Shown piece after piece: positions 43,681-51,932 of a stretch of DNA of 64,000 nucleotides. The first letter of the stretch is position 1, and each line of letters begins with the position of its first letter. The notes under the pieces were generated by a model, which saw only the letters and a program-made list of their open reading frames with translations, ran no database searches and was not told the DNA's origin. Source of the DNA: Acidobacteriaceae bacterium (GTDB lineage Bacteria; Acidobacteriota; Terriglobia; Terriglobales; Acidobacteriaceae); contig JANYBT010000023.1 in NCBI GenBank assembly GCA_025360645.1, forward strand, positions 1-64,000, in the 5' to 3' direction. The position numbers and the translations under genes were made by a program.

Positions 43681-44391
43681 ATGAACCGCGAATTTCACAG
43701 AGCGTACAGCCAACAATTGCAGCGGGACATGGACGCGCTTGTTTTCGGACATGCCGGCCACCCCCTTGTCGTGTTCCCCACCTCGATGGGCAAGTTTTTC
43801 GAGTACGAAGACCGGGGAATGATCCGAGCACTGGCGCCTAAGATCGAGGCCGGGGAACTGCAAGTGTTCTGTCCCGACGCGGTCGACACGGAGAGCTGGT
43901 ACAACAAGGGCGTTCACCCGCGCGTCCGGGTGATGCGGCACATCCAGTATGAAAACTACATCTTGCAAGAGTTTTTACCGTTCATCCGCTGGAAAAACCA
44001 GTCCCGTGGCCTAGCGGTAACGGGATGCAGCTTCGGCGGATACCAGGCATTGAATTTTGCGCTGAAGCACCCGGATGCGGTGACGCAATGCATCAGCATG
44101 GGTGGGGCGTTCGACATTCATCAGTTCCTGGATGGATATTACGACGACGACTGCTACTTCAATAATCCGCCGGATTTTCTGCAAAATATGAATGATGACT
44201 GGTTTTTGAACCGGTACCGGCAGATGAAGATCGTATTGGCCACCGGCGAATGGGACATGTGTCTCGACCAGAACATCAAGATGTCGCATTTGCTGGACGC
44301 CAAGGGCGTTCCGAATTGGCTGGATATCTGGGGAGACCATTCGCAACATGATTGGCCGTGGTGGCAAATGATGGCGGTGAAGTACTTCTAG
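43681..44391 (+). CDS. Alpha/beta hydrolase, esterase-like (COG4947-type)
   Basis: The 236-residue cytosolic protein has the nucleophile elbow GCSFGG with Ser117. An Asp is likely in ATGEWDMCLDQN and a His in WGDHSQHDWPWW. The early region VFGHAGHPLVVFPTSMGKFF resembles esterases of the PHB-depolymerase/enterochelin-esterase type. The family is, from general knowledge, found beside ATP-grasp and amino-acid ligase genes. It starts the cluster and the ATP-grasp gene follows 32 bases on. It could act as a thioesterase or transesterase on the product, or hydrolyse esters before ligation. Confidence 0.75.
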   Translation: MNREFHRAYSQQLQRDMDALVFGHAGHPLVVFPTSMGKFFEYEDRGMIRALAPKIEAGELQVFCPDAVDTESWYNKGVHPRVRVMRHIQYENYILQEFLPFIRWKNQSRGLAVTGCSFGGYQALNFALKHPDAVTQCISMGGAFDIHQFLDGYYDDDCYFNNPPDFLQNMNDDWFLNRYRQMKIVLATGEWDMCLDQNIKMSHLLDAKGVPNWLDIWGDHSQHDWPWWQMMAVKYF

Positions 44392-44423
44392 TGGTCGAGT
44401 TCAAATATGTTGAGGAGCTTCTC

Positions 44424-45359
44424 GTGAAGAAGATCGGGATTTTATTTGGGATGGAAAACACGTTTCCGCCAGCGGTGGTGGAGAAGATCAACTCCATGAA
44501 GGTGGAGGGAGTCACGGCGGAGTTCGTCAAGGTAGGCGGAGTGAAGATGGATGGTGGAAACCCCTACCGCGTCATTATTGACCGCATTTCCCAAGACGTT
44601 CCGTTCTACCGGGCATACTTGAAGAACGCCGTCGTGCACGGGACGATTGTGATTAACAATCCGTTCTGGTGGACTGCCGACGACAAGTTTTTTAATTACG
44701 CGATGGCAATTAAGCTGGGTGTGGCCATCCCGCCCACCGTGCTGCTTCCCCACCACTCGTATCCCCCGGATACCACGGAACGGTCGATGCGAAATCTTGA
44801 ATTTCCGCTGAACTGGGACGACATTTTTCAGTACGTGGGATTCCCGGCATTTTTGAAACCGTATGCGGGTGGGGGCTGGAAGCACGTTTATAAGGTGCAC
44901 TCGCCCGAGGAATTCTTTCACTATTACAACCAGACGGGCGACCTGTGCATGACCCTGCAGCACGGCGTGGAGTTCGACGACTACTTCCGCTGCTATGTGG
45001 TGGGACAAGAGAAAGTCCACGTGATGCGCTATGACCCGAAAGCTCCTCATGCCGAGCGGTATGTCAAGGGAAATCCGGCACCTTCAAATGACATGGGGAC
45101 GCGGGTAGTGAAAGACTCCCTAACCCTGTGCCGTGCGCTGGGATATGACCTGAACACCGTGGAGTTTGCCGTGGAGGATGGAGTCCCGTACGCCATCGAC
45201 TTCATGAATCCCGCGCCGGATGCAGAAGTCACTTCGGTAGGGCAGCAAAATTTCGAGTGGATCGTGAACGCCACGGCGGAATTAGCGGTGAAGAAGGCGC
45301 TCAGCGATGAGAATCCCGGAAAAGATTTGAGGTGGGCGCGGTTGCTAGCGGGAGGCTGA
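44424..45359 (+). CDS. ATP-grasp ligase
   Basis: GTG 44424 follows GAGGAGCTTCTC and gives 311 residues; the frame to 44352 overlaps the hydrolase and is rejected. ATP-grasp features include FPAFLKPYAGGGWKHVYKV, with the ATP-contact Lys, VEFDDYFRCYVVGQEKVHVM, and the metal site VEDGVPYAIDFMNPAPDAE (Asp-x-x-Asn). The N-terminal preATP region begins KKIGILFGMENTFPPAVV. Members join a carboxylate to an amine through an acyl phosphate. The cluster has a GCS2-type ligase 126 bases downstream, so a multi-step peptide synthesis is likely. Confidence 0.8.
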   Translation: MKKIGILFGMENTFPPAVVEKINSMKVEGVTAEFVKVGGVKMDGGNPYRVIIDRISQDVPFYRAYLKNAVVHGTIVINNPFWWTADDKFFNYAMAIKLGVAIPPTVLLPHHSYPPDTTERSMRNLEFPLNWDDIFQYVGFPAFLKPYAGGGWKHVYKVHSPEEFFHYYNQTGDLCMTLQHGVEFDDYFRCYVVGQEKVHVMRYDPKAPHAERYVKGNPAPSNDMGTRVVKDSLTLCRALGYDLNTVEFAVEDGVPYAIDFMNPAPDAEVTSVGQQNFEWIVNATAELAVKKALSDENPGKDLRWARLLAGG

Positions 45360-45485
45360 GGCCATCCCTGCAGACGGCCGGCCAACTGAGCCGCTTTGAG
45401 GAGAGGCATTGTTATACTAAGATGACCGGCGCCGAACTGCCGTCAACAAGAGTGACTCACTCGGGAAGGGTCTGGAATCCTGCCA

Positions 45486-46592
45486 ATGAAACCAAGCTTC
45501 ACACTGGGAATTGAAGAAGAGTACCAGACTGTCGACCCAGTCAGCCGAGACCTGCGTTCGCACATCCATGCGGAGATGATCGAGAAGGGCAAGCTGCGCC
45601 TGCAAGAGCGGGTGAAGTCCGAGATGCACCAGTCGGTGGTGGAAGTAGGGACCTCAGTGTGTGCGGACATCAAAGAGGCTAAAGCCGAGATCAAGTCGCT
45701 GCGCCGGAGCATGATCTTGCTGGCAAAGGAAAATGGGCTGCGGCTGGCGGCAGCGGCGACTCACCCCTTTGCGGACTGGCGGGCCCAGGAAATCACGGTC
45801 GACGAGCGCTATCAAAACATTGTGGAAGACATGCAATTGGTGGCCCGGGCCAACCTGATTTTCGGCTTGCATGTGCATGTTGGGATCGAAGACCGTGAAA
45901 CTGCGATCCAACTGATGAACCACGCGCGTTACTTTGTGCCGCATCTGCTGGCGTTGTCAGCTAATTCGCCGTTCTGGCTGGGCATGAATACGGGATTGAT
46001 GTCGTACCGCTGCAAGGTGTTTGACAAGTTTCCGCGCACCAATATCCCAGATTATTTCCCCAGCTGGGGCGAGTACGAGAACTTCATCAAGCTCCTGATC
46101 AAGACCGGCTGCATCGATAACGCGAAGAAGATTTGGTGGGACATCCGGCCGCATCCATTTTTTGACACGCTGGAGTTCCGGGTGTGCGACATCCCTATGC
46201 GAGCGGATGAATCGATTGCGCTGGCGGCTCTGATTCAGGCAACGGTGGCCAAACTGTACCGGCTGCACGAAGCCAACCAGGGCTTTCGGCTGTACCGGCG
46301 TGCATTGATCATGGAAAACAAGTGGCGTGCGGCGCGATACGGAATCAACGGGCAGATGGTTGATTTTGGCAAGCAAGTCGAACTGCCGGAGCGCGACCTG
46401 ATCCTGCAGTACCTCGAATTCGTGGATGACGTGGTGGATGAGCTGGGTTCGCGCGAGGAGATCAACTACATCTACAAGATGCTGGAACAAGGGACTGGCG
46501 CGGATCGCCAGTTGCGAGTGTTCAAGGAAACCGGCGACATCAAAGCAGTCGTGGATTACATCATCGAGGAGACCGCAGCGGGACTGGACTAG
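45486..46592 (+). CDS. Carboxylate-amine ligase, glutamate-cysteine-ligase (GCS2) family, YbdK-like
   Basis: The 368-residue product has the family signature LGIEEEYQTVD (residues 7-17), VVEVGTSVCADIKEAKAEIK, and FGLHVHVGIED with metal or substrate His. GCS2 enzymes activate the gamma-carboxylate of glutamate and join it to an amine; YbdK-type homologues have weak activity with cysteine and unknown real substrates. The ORF is the third gene of the cluster; a TATACT -10-like box at 45414-45419 lies in the 126-base gap before it. The M29 aminopeptidase starts 18 bases after its stop. Confidence 0.85.
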   Translation: MKPSFTLGIEEEYQTVDPVSRDLRSHIHAEMIEKGKLRLQERVKSEMHQSVVEVGTSVCADIKEAKAEIKSLRRSMILLAKENGLRLAAAATHPFADWRAQEITVDERYQNIVEDMQLVARANLIFGLHVHVGIEDRETAIQLMNHARYFVPHLLALSANSPFWLGMNTGLMSYRCKVFDKFPRTNIPDYFPSWGEYENFIKLLIKTGCIDNAKKIWWDIRPHPFFDTLEFRVCDIPMRADESIALAALIQATVAKLYRLHEANQGFRLYRRALIMENKWRAARYGINGQMVDFGKQVELPERDLILQYLEFVDDVVDELGSREEINYIYKMLEQGTGADRQLRVFKETGDIKAVVDYIIEETAAGLD

Positions 46593-46610
46593 CGCCCGGC
46601 ACACAGAGGA

Positions 46611-47657
46611 ATGAATACTACCTTGATCCAGACAACTACTCCATTGAACAACCTGCCGTTTGACCCTGAATTGAGCCCGGGAGCCCGCAATGCGGTGCAG
46701 GTGTGCTTGCACATCCAACCCACCGAGAAAGTCACGGTCATCACCGACAACGTGAGCCGGCAGATTGCAGCCTCGTTGGTCCACGAACTGGAAGTCGTGG
46801 GTGCGCCCTACCACGCGTGGGTGCTGGAGGATCTTGCGACGCGTCCACTGATCGACTTGCCCAAGCCGATTGTGGACGACATGGAAACCAGCCAGGTGAG
46901 CATTTTCGCGGTGCAGGCGCAGCGCAATGAATTGAAGTCGCGCATGCAAATGACCGACGTCGTGAACCGGCGGAAGATGCGGCATGCGCACATGGTCAAC
47001 ATCAATCGCCAGATTATGTTGGAAGGTATGCGAGCGGATTTTCACAAGGTGGATCGCCTTAGCATGAAAGTAGTGGCGATCGTTGAGCACGCCAGGCAAA
47101 TCCGCGCCACCAGCGCTGCCGGCACCGACATGATTGCGGACCTGAACCCGAACTACAAGTGGATCAAGACCAGCGGCATGATCACCCCGGAGAAATGGGG
47201 CAACCTGCCAGGCGGCGAGGTGTTCACTACCCCAGGAGAAGTCAACGGGGTGTTCGTTATTGATGGCGTAGTGGGCGATTACTTGTGCGAGAAGTTTGGC
47301 GATCTCAAACATACGCCCCTGACCATCCACATCAAGGGGAATCGGCTGACGGAAGTTCACTCCGTGAACAAGGAACTGGAAACGGATTTCTGGAACTACA
47401 CCCACACCGACGAAAACAGTGACCGGGTGGGCGAGTTTGCCATCGGGACCAACATCGAACTCAAGGATGTGATTGGGCAGATCCTGCAAGACGAGAAGTA
47501 TCCGGGAGTGCACATTGCGTTCGGCAACCCCTATGGATTCCACACTGGAGCGGACTGGTATTCGTCGACCCATATCGACGTAGTAGGGCGCCGAGTAGAT
47601 ATTTGGGTGGATGGCGAGCAGATCATGAAAGATGGAAAGTTCTTGATTGAGGCCTAG
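46611..47657 (+). CDS. M29-type (aminopeptidase T/AmpS) metallopeptidase
   Basis: The 348-residue product carries the M29 metal-ligand motifs: LPGGEVFTTPGEVNG (Glu), VGEFAIGTN (Glu), HIAFGNPYGFHTG (two His), YSSTHIDVVG (His and Asp), with a plausible Tyr in the same region. M29 aminopeptidases remove N-terminal residues and have one or two divalent metals. Placed between two ligases, it probably trims the cluster's product or recycles it. Confidence 0.85.
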   Translation: MNTTLIQTTTPLNNLPFDPELSPGARNAVQVCLHIQPTEKVTVITDNVSRQIAASLVHELEVVGAPYHAWVLEDLATRPLIDLPKPIVDDMETSQVSIFAVQAQRNELKSRMQMTDVVNRRKMRHAHMVNINRQIMLEGMRADFHKVDRLSMKVVAIVEHARQIRATSAAGTDMIADLNPNYKWIKTSGMITPEKWGNLPGGEVFTTPGEVNGVFVIDGVVGDYLCEKFGDLKHTPLTIHIKGNRLTEVHSVNKELETDFWNYTHTDENSDRVGEFAIGTNIELKDVIGQILQDEKYPGVHIAFGNPYGFHTGADWYSSTHIDVVGRRVDIWVDGEQIMKDGKFLIEA

Positions 47658-47749
47658 CACTTGTTGATGCAGAGGGATGATCAGCTAGCGGCAGACCTAT
47701 TGAACCACCGGTCGTGCATCCTTTCTCCCTTGCAGGATTTTGACCATCA

Positions 47750-48934
47750 ATGATTCCCTCACTTCGACAAAGTTTCAACGCGGGTTTTACGCCTGAGAAA
47801 TTCCAGGAGCTGGGGCGGCGAATGGCTTCGAATTGCGGCGTAGAAATCCCCTTCCGGTTGTGCGAGACGCCATGCTTTTTCCGCAAATCGCTCCTGGACG
47901 AATTGGCGGACGCCGGGCGGGAGTTGATCCTGCAGTTAGTGAACGACCCGCAGTATCTGGCACGTTCGAACGCCTCCATCCCAGGAGCGTTCAATGTACC
48001 GAACGAACCTTCGCACCCCATGTTTATCCAGGTGGACTTTGGTCTGGTGAAGAATGCCGCCGGTCAACTGAAGCCCAAGCTGGTGGAACTGCAGGCATTT
48101 CCCTCGCTGTACGGGTACCAGCCGGTACTGGCCCAAGCCTATATCGATACTTTCGAGTTGGATGCGGGACTGCGCTATTACTTGGGCGGGCACGACGCGG
48201 CATCGTATCGCGCGCTGCTGCAGAGGGCCGTTGTCGGCAACCATGCACCGGAGAACGTGGTACTCATGGAGATTCATCCCGAGCAGCAGAAGACGCTGCC
48301 GGATTTTTTGGCAACCGAGAATCTACTGGGAATCAAGACGGTTTGCATCACCAAAATTGCGAAGGAAGGCAATCGGCTGTTCTACGAACGCGACGGATTG
48401 CGGATTCCGATCGAGCGCATTTATAACCGCACGATTGTGGACGAACTGGAACGGGAAAACGTCACTCTGGGATTTGACTTCCGCGATGATTTGGATGTGG
48501 AGTGGGCGGGACATCCCAATTGGTATTTCCGCATCAGTAAGTTTTCCATTCCCTATTTGAAGCACGAATCGGCTCCGACGACCTGGTTTCTGGATCGCAT
48601 GGAGCGCGTTCCCGACGACCTGGAGAACTATGTGCTGAAGCCGCTGTATTCGTTCGCCGGGCTGGGAGTGAAGATCGGTCCCAGCAAGCAGGATATCGAC
48701 GCGGTGCCGCCGGACAAGCGCGGCGATTACATTCTGCAGGAGCGGCTGCACTTTGCGCCCGTGATTGAGACCCCATTCGGCCCGACCAAGGCGGAGTTGC
48801 GAATGATGTATATGTGGACAGAAGAACTACAGCCTGTGCTGACAATTGTGCGCATGGGACGGGGACTGATGATGGGCGTCGATCATAATAAGGATATGGA
48901 GTGGGTGGGTTCGTCGGCAGCGCTCTATGTGTAA
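47750..48934 (+). CDS. ATP-grasp protein, circularly-permuted-like (glutathionylspermidine-synthase-like)
   Basis: The 394-residue product has the ATP-contact segment LENYVLKPLYSFAGLGVKIG late in the sequence (about 291-310), and a metal-type motif KPKLVELQAFPSLYGYQ early (about 105-121). That order is the reverse of a standard ATP-grasp and resembles glutathionylspermidine-synthase-type permuted enzymes (E-x-N near the start). Gln replaces the usual Asn in E-x-N. The last part, YILQERLHFAPVIETPFGPT, also fits ATP-grasp. It is the last gene of the cluster, 92 bases after the aminopeptidase. The substrate is unknown. Confidence 0.7.
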   Translation: MIPSLRQSFNAGFTPEKFQELGRRMASNCGVEIPFRLCETPCFFRKSLLDELADAGRELILQLVNDPQYLARSNASIPGAFNVPNEPSHPMFIQVDFGLVKNAAGQLKPKLVELQAFPSLYGYQPVLAQAYIDTFELDAGLRYYLGGHDAASYRALLQRAVVGNHAPENVVLMEIHPEQQKTLPDFLATENLLGIKTVCITKIAKEGNRLFYERDGLRIPIERIYNRTIVDELERENVTLGFDFRDDLDVEWAGHPNWYFRISKFSIPYLKHESAPTTWFLDRMERVPDDLENYVLKPLYSFAGLGVKIGPSKQDIDAVPPDKRGDYILQERLHFAPVIETPFGPTKAELRMMYMWTEELQPVLTIVRMGRGLMMGVDHNKDMEWVGSSAALYV

Positions 48935-48979
48935 TCTATTATTTTGTGAGCAGTGATTGGTAATTTCTAAAGGCAAGTT

Positions 48980-48994
48980 TGACCGCAGCGGTCA
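48980..48994. promoter_or_regulatory. Palindrome upstream of the PIG-L deacetylase
   Basis: TGACCGCAGCGGTCA has seven-base perfect arms around a central A, 81 bases before the gene start. It may be an operator or part of a promoter (TTGACC as -35). Confidence 0.3.
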
Positions 48995-49075
48995 CAGAGG
49001 AAGCTTTGAGGCGGCCAAGCTGCGTGTCTACCAACCAGCGACCTCTTGCGCCTGTAGCGAGCCGAAAATCATCTC

Positions 49076-51847
49076 ATGGACATGCCTTATTGTAGTCATC
49101 GGTCGGGTCAGGCGAATCCCCCCTTAGCGCAACGATCTCTCTACGCAATCATCGCGCTGGTATTGGCGGCGCAGTTGGCTCTGCCCCTTTGGGCCCAGAA
49201 ACAGGCGCAGCCCTCGTCAACTTCGGCAACGAACACGCTCCCTATCGACCCCTCGGCCCCGCTGCCGCAAGACAGTGGAGTGGCGGGACTAAAGCAGATG
49301 CTGCGCCGGCTCAGCACAACAGCGCGGCTGATGCAAACGGTGGCGCATCCCGATGATGAAGACGGCGGCATGCTCACCCTAGAGTCCCGCGGCAAGGGTG
49401 CGAGCGTGGTACTGCTGACCCTGAACCGGGGCGAAGGCGGACAAAACAAAATTGGCAGCAACCTGTTCGATGTCCTTGGCGTATTGCGCACTCTGGAACT
49501 CACCGCCGCTGACCGGTACTACGGCGTGGAGCAGAGGTTCACGCGGGTGGCAGATTTTGGCTTCTCGAAGAATCCGGAGGAAACCTTTCAGAAATGGCAA
49601 GGCCATGACGTGGCGCTCGCGGACATGGTGCGGGTAATCAGGACATTCCGTCCGAATGTTTTGGTAGCGCGATTTTCAGGAACGGAGCGAGATGGCCATG
49701 GCCATCATCAGGCGTCGAGCCTGCTGACGCAAGAAGCCTTCCGGGCCGCGGCGGACCCCAATCGCTTCCCCGAGCAGATCGCGGAGGGACTGAAGCCATG
49801 GCAAGCCAGCAAATTGTACATCGGCAACGTTTGCGGCTTTATGGCCCCGACCTGTCCGGCGGAGAACTACACCCTCCGACTGAATACGGGGAAGACCGAC
49901 CCGGATCTCGGCGACTCCTACATTCAGTTCGCCATGAGGGGGCTGAAACACCAACTCTCGCAGGGAGCGGGGGGGTGGACAGTGGAACCAGGGGACCGAT
50001 TCACCTTTTACAAGCTGGTCGATTCGCAGCTGCCGGGTCCAAAACCAGACAAAGAACAGGATTTCTTCGACGGAATTGATACCAGCCTGCCGGGGCTGGC
50101 GTCGCAACTGGGAGCGGACGAAGCGAAGGCGTCGTACTTGCATTCAGGACTGCTCGACATGCAGCACCGTGTGGAGCAGGCCAAGCAGGCAACCGACCCG
50201 CGCCAGGCCGCAGTCCCGCTGCTGGAGGGGCTGCGCACCACTAACCAGTTAATCGAGAAGGTCGAGGCTTCTTCGATTGCGGGTCCGGCAAAGGCGACAT
50301 TGTTGGCGGAGCTGCGAACCAAGCAACAGCAGTTCCAGGAAGCGGCGAACCTGGCGTTGGAGTTGAAGTTTAGCTTGGTGCTGGATGCACCCCCGGCGGC
50401 GAACCCAGAAACTGGGTTCATGGCGGTTCCGGGACAGGCGTTCCCCGTGGTGGCGAAGTTGGAAATGCCGACCGCTGGCGAAGTGCAAGTTCACGAGTTG
50501 AAAGTGAGATTCACAGCGGCGGCAAACGCGGCAGACGACACCTGCGGCGAATTGGCTGCAGAATGGCCGCGCCAAGCGAGCAACCTCCGCGAGATGACGA
50601 AGCTGCTCCGCATAACGCCTTGCGAAAACGCACAGCCCACGCGTCCGTATTGGCACCGGGCGAATCCGGAGACGGATAGCGTCAACACCGTCGACGATAC
50701 GCGATGGGCGACTCTTCCCTTCCCCCCGGCGCCGTTGCAAGCCGTGACCGAGTATGCGGTCGGAGATTTGCACGGTTCGATCACAACCGTGGGTATGGTG
50801 CGGTATAAGAACTCGGTGGCAGTGGCGGAACGGGCGTTGGCGATTGCCCCGGCGTTCTCCGTGTCGCTGGAGCCAGCGAGCCAGGTCATTCCGGTGAGCC
50901 ATCAGGGCGGGACGGACATCCGAGTACTGGTGCGCAGCAACGTCAAAACCTCAGCCGGTACCGTACGGTTGACGCTGCCTGCGGGATGGAGAAGCGAACC
51001 CGCAGAACAGCGCGTCAGCTTGCAGCAGCCAAACCAATCACAGTGGGCAAATTTCCGGGTCTTCCCTGGAAAGCTGCAGGAGGGGCGTTTCGAAGTACGA
51101 GCTGCTTTGGAGTCGGAGGGCAAGACGTACGGCGATGGATATAGCATCGTCACCCGCGAAGATCTGAATATGTACTACTACTATCAGCCCGCGGTGCAGC
51201 GTGTCAGCGTGGTGGATGTGAACGTTCCCGCGGGATTGAAGATTGGGTACATCATGGGCGCGGGGGATGATATTCCCGCGGTGCTGCAACAATTGGGCTT
51301 GGATGTAAAGGTCGTGGATGCAACGCAGGACCTGAGCGGATTTTCGACCGTGGTGCTGGGAATCCGCGCATACGACACCCAGAAAGATGTGGTGACCAAC
51401 AACAAGAAACTACTGGATTTCGTTGCGGCGGGCGGGACACTGCTCGTCCAATACAACGCTAGCACGGGAGATTTCAACAACGGAAAGCTTACCCCGTATC
51501 CGGCGCAGTTAAGCCGGGCACGCGTTTCTGTTGAAGAGTCGCCGGTGGAACTACTGGCTCCGGCCAGTCCCGTATTTCACTTCCCCAACCAGATTGGGCC
51601 GCACGACTTCGACGGCTGGGTGCAGGAGCGCGGACTGTACTTCATGGACCAATGGGACAGCAAGTTTGAAGCGCTGCTGGCTTGCAACGACCCGGGAGAG
51701 AAGCCGCAGAAAGGCGGGTTGCTGCTGGCGCACTACGGCAAAGGAACTTATATCTATACTGGGTATTCTTTCTTCCGTCAGTTGCCGGCCGGCGTGCCGG
51801 GGGCGGTCCGGCTCTATGTAAATCTGTTGAGCGCAGGGCGAGAGTAG
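49076..51847 (+). CDS. Exported PIG-L family deacetylase with long C-terminal extension
   Basis: The 923-residue protein has a signal peptide (SLYAIIALVLAAQLALPLWA) and a PIG-L/LmbE domain (about 80-290) with the zinc motif VAHPDDEDGGMLTL and a second site GHGHHQASSLLT. The family deacetylates GlcNAc-type sugars, including in mycothiol and GPI-type pathways. The rest (about 430-923) is not in ordinary deacetylases: a beta-rich region (about 600-700, for example GTVRLTLPAGWRSEP) and a late segment GGTLLVQYNASTG followed by HFPNQIGPHDFDGW that resembles a glutamine-amidotransferase-like or ThuA-like domain without a clear catalytic Cys. It may act on extracellular polysaccharide. A permease follows 85 bases on. 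Confidence 0.75.
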   Translation: MDMPYCSHRSGQANPPLAQRSLYAIIALVLAAQLALPLWAQKQAQPSSTSATNTLPIDPSAPLPQDSGVAGLKQMLRRLSTTARLMQTVAHPDDEDGGMLTLESRGKGASVVLLTLNRGEGGQNKIGSNLFDVLGVLRTLELTAADRYYGVEQRFTRVADFGFSKNPEETFQKWQGHDVALADMVRVIRTFRPNVLVARFSGTERDGHGHHQASSLLTQEAFRAAADPNRFPEQIAEGLKPWQASKLYIGNVCGFMAPTCPAENYTLRLNTGKTDPDLGDSYIQFAMRGLKHQLSQGAGGWTVEPGDRFTFYKLVDSQLPGPKPDKEQDFFDGIDTSLPGLASQLGADEAKASYLHSGLLDMQHRVEQAKQATDPRQAAVPLLEGLRTTNQLIEKVEASSIAGPAKATLLAELRTKQQQFQEAANLALELKFSLVLDAPPAANPETGFMAVPGQAFPVVAKLEMPTAGEVQVHELKVRFTAAANAADDTCGELAAEWPRQASNLREMTKLLRITPCENAQPTRPYWHRANPETDSVNTVDDTRWATLPFPPAPLQAVTEYAVGDLHGSITTVGMVRYKNSVAVAERALAIAPAFSVSLEPASQVIPVSHQGGTDIRVLVRSNVKTSAGTVRLTLPAGWRSEPAEQRVSLQQPNQSQWANFRVFPGKLQEGRFEVRAALESEGKTYGDGYSIVTREDLNMYYYYQPAVQRVSVVDVNVPAGLKIGYIMGAGDDIPAVLQQLGLDVKVVDATQDLSGFSTVVLGIRAYDTQKDVVTNNKKLLDFVAAGGTLLVQYNASTGDFNNGKLTPYPAQLSRARVSVEESPVELLAPASPVFHFPNQIGPHDFDGWVQERGLYFMDQWDSKFEALLACNDPGEKPQKGGLLLAHYGKGTYIYTGYSFFRQLPAGVPGAVRLYVNLLSAGRE

Positions 51848-51932
51848 CTGGCCAATCTTCTCTATGCTCTTCAGTCTCGACACATCAGAATTGGTGTCAC
51901 CATGATGCGAGGCGCGCGAGCGTGAGAAGCCT

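Noticed and set aside
45957-47660. 567-codon minus-strand frame
   Set aside because: Shadow of the GCS2-type ligase and M29 peptidase genes, whose motifs are clear on the plus strand.
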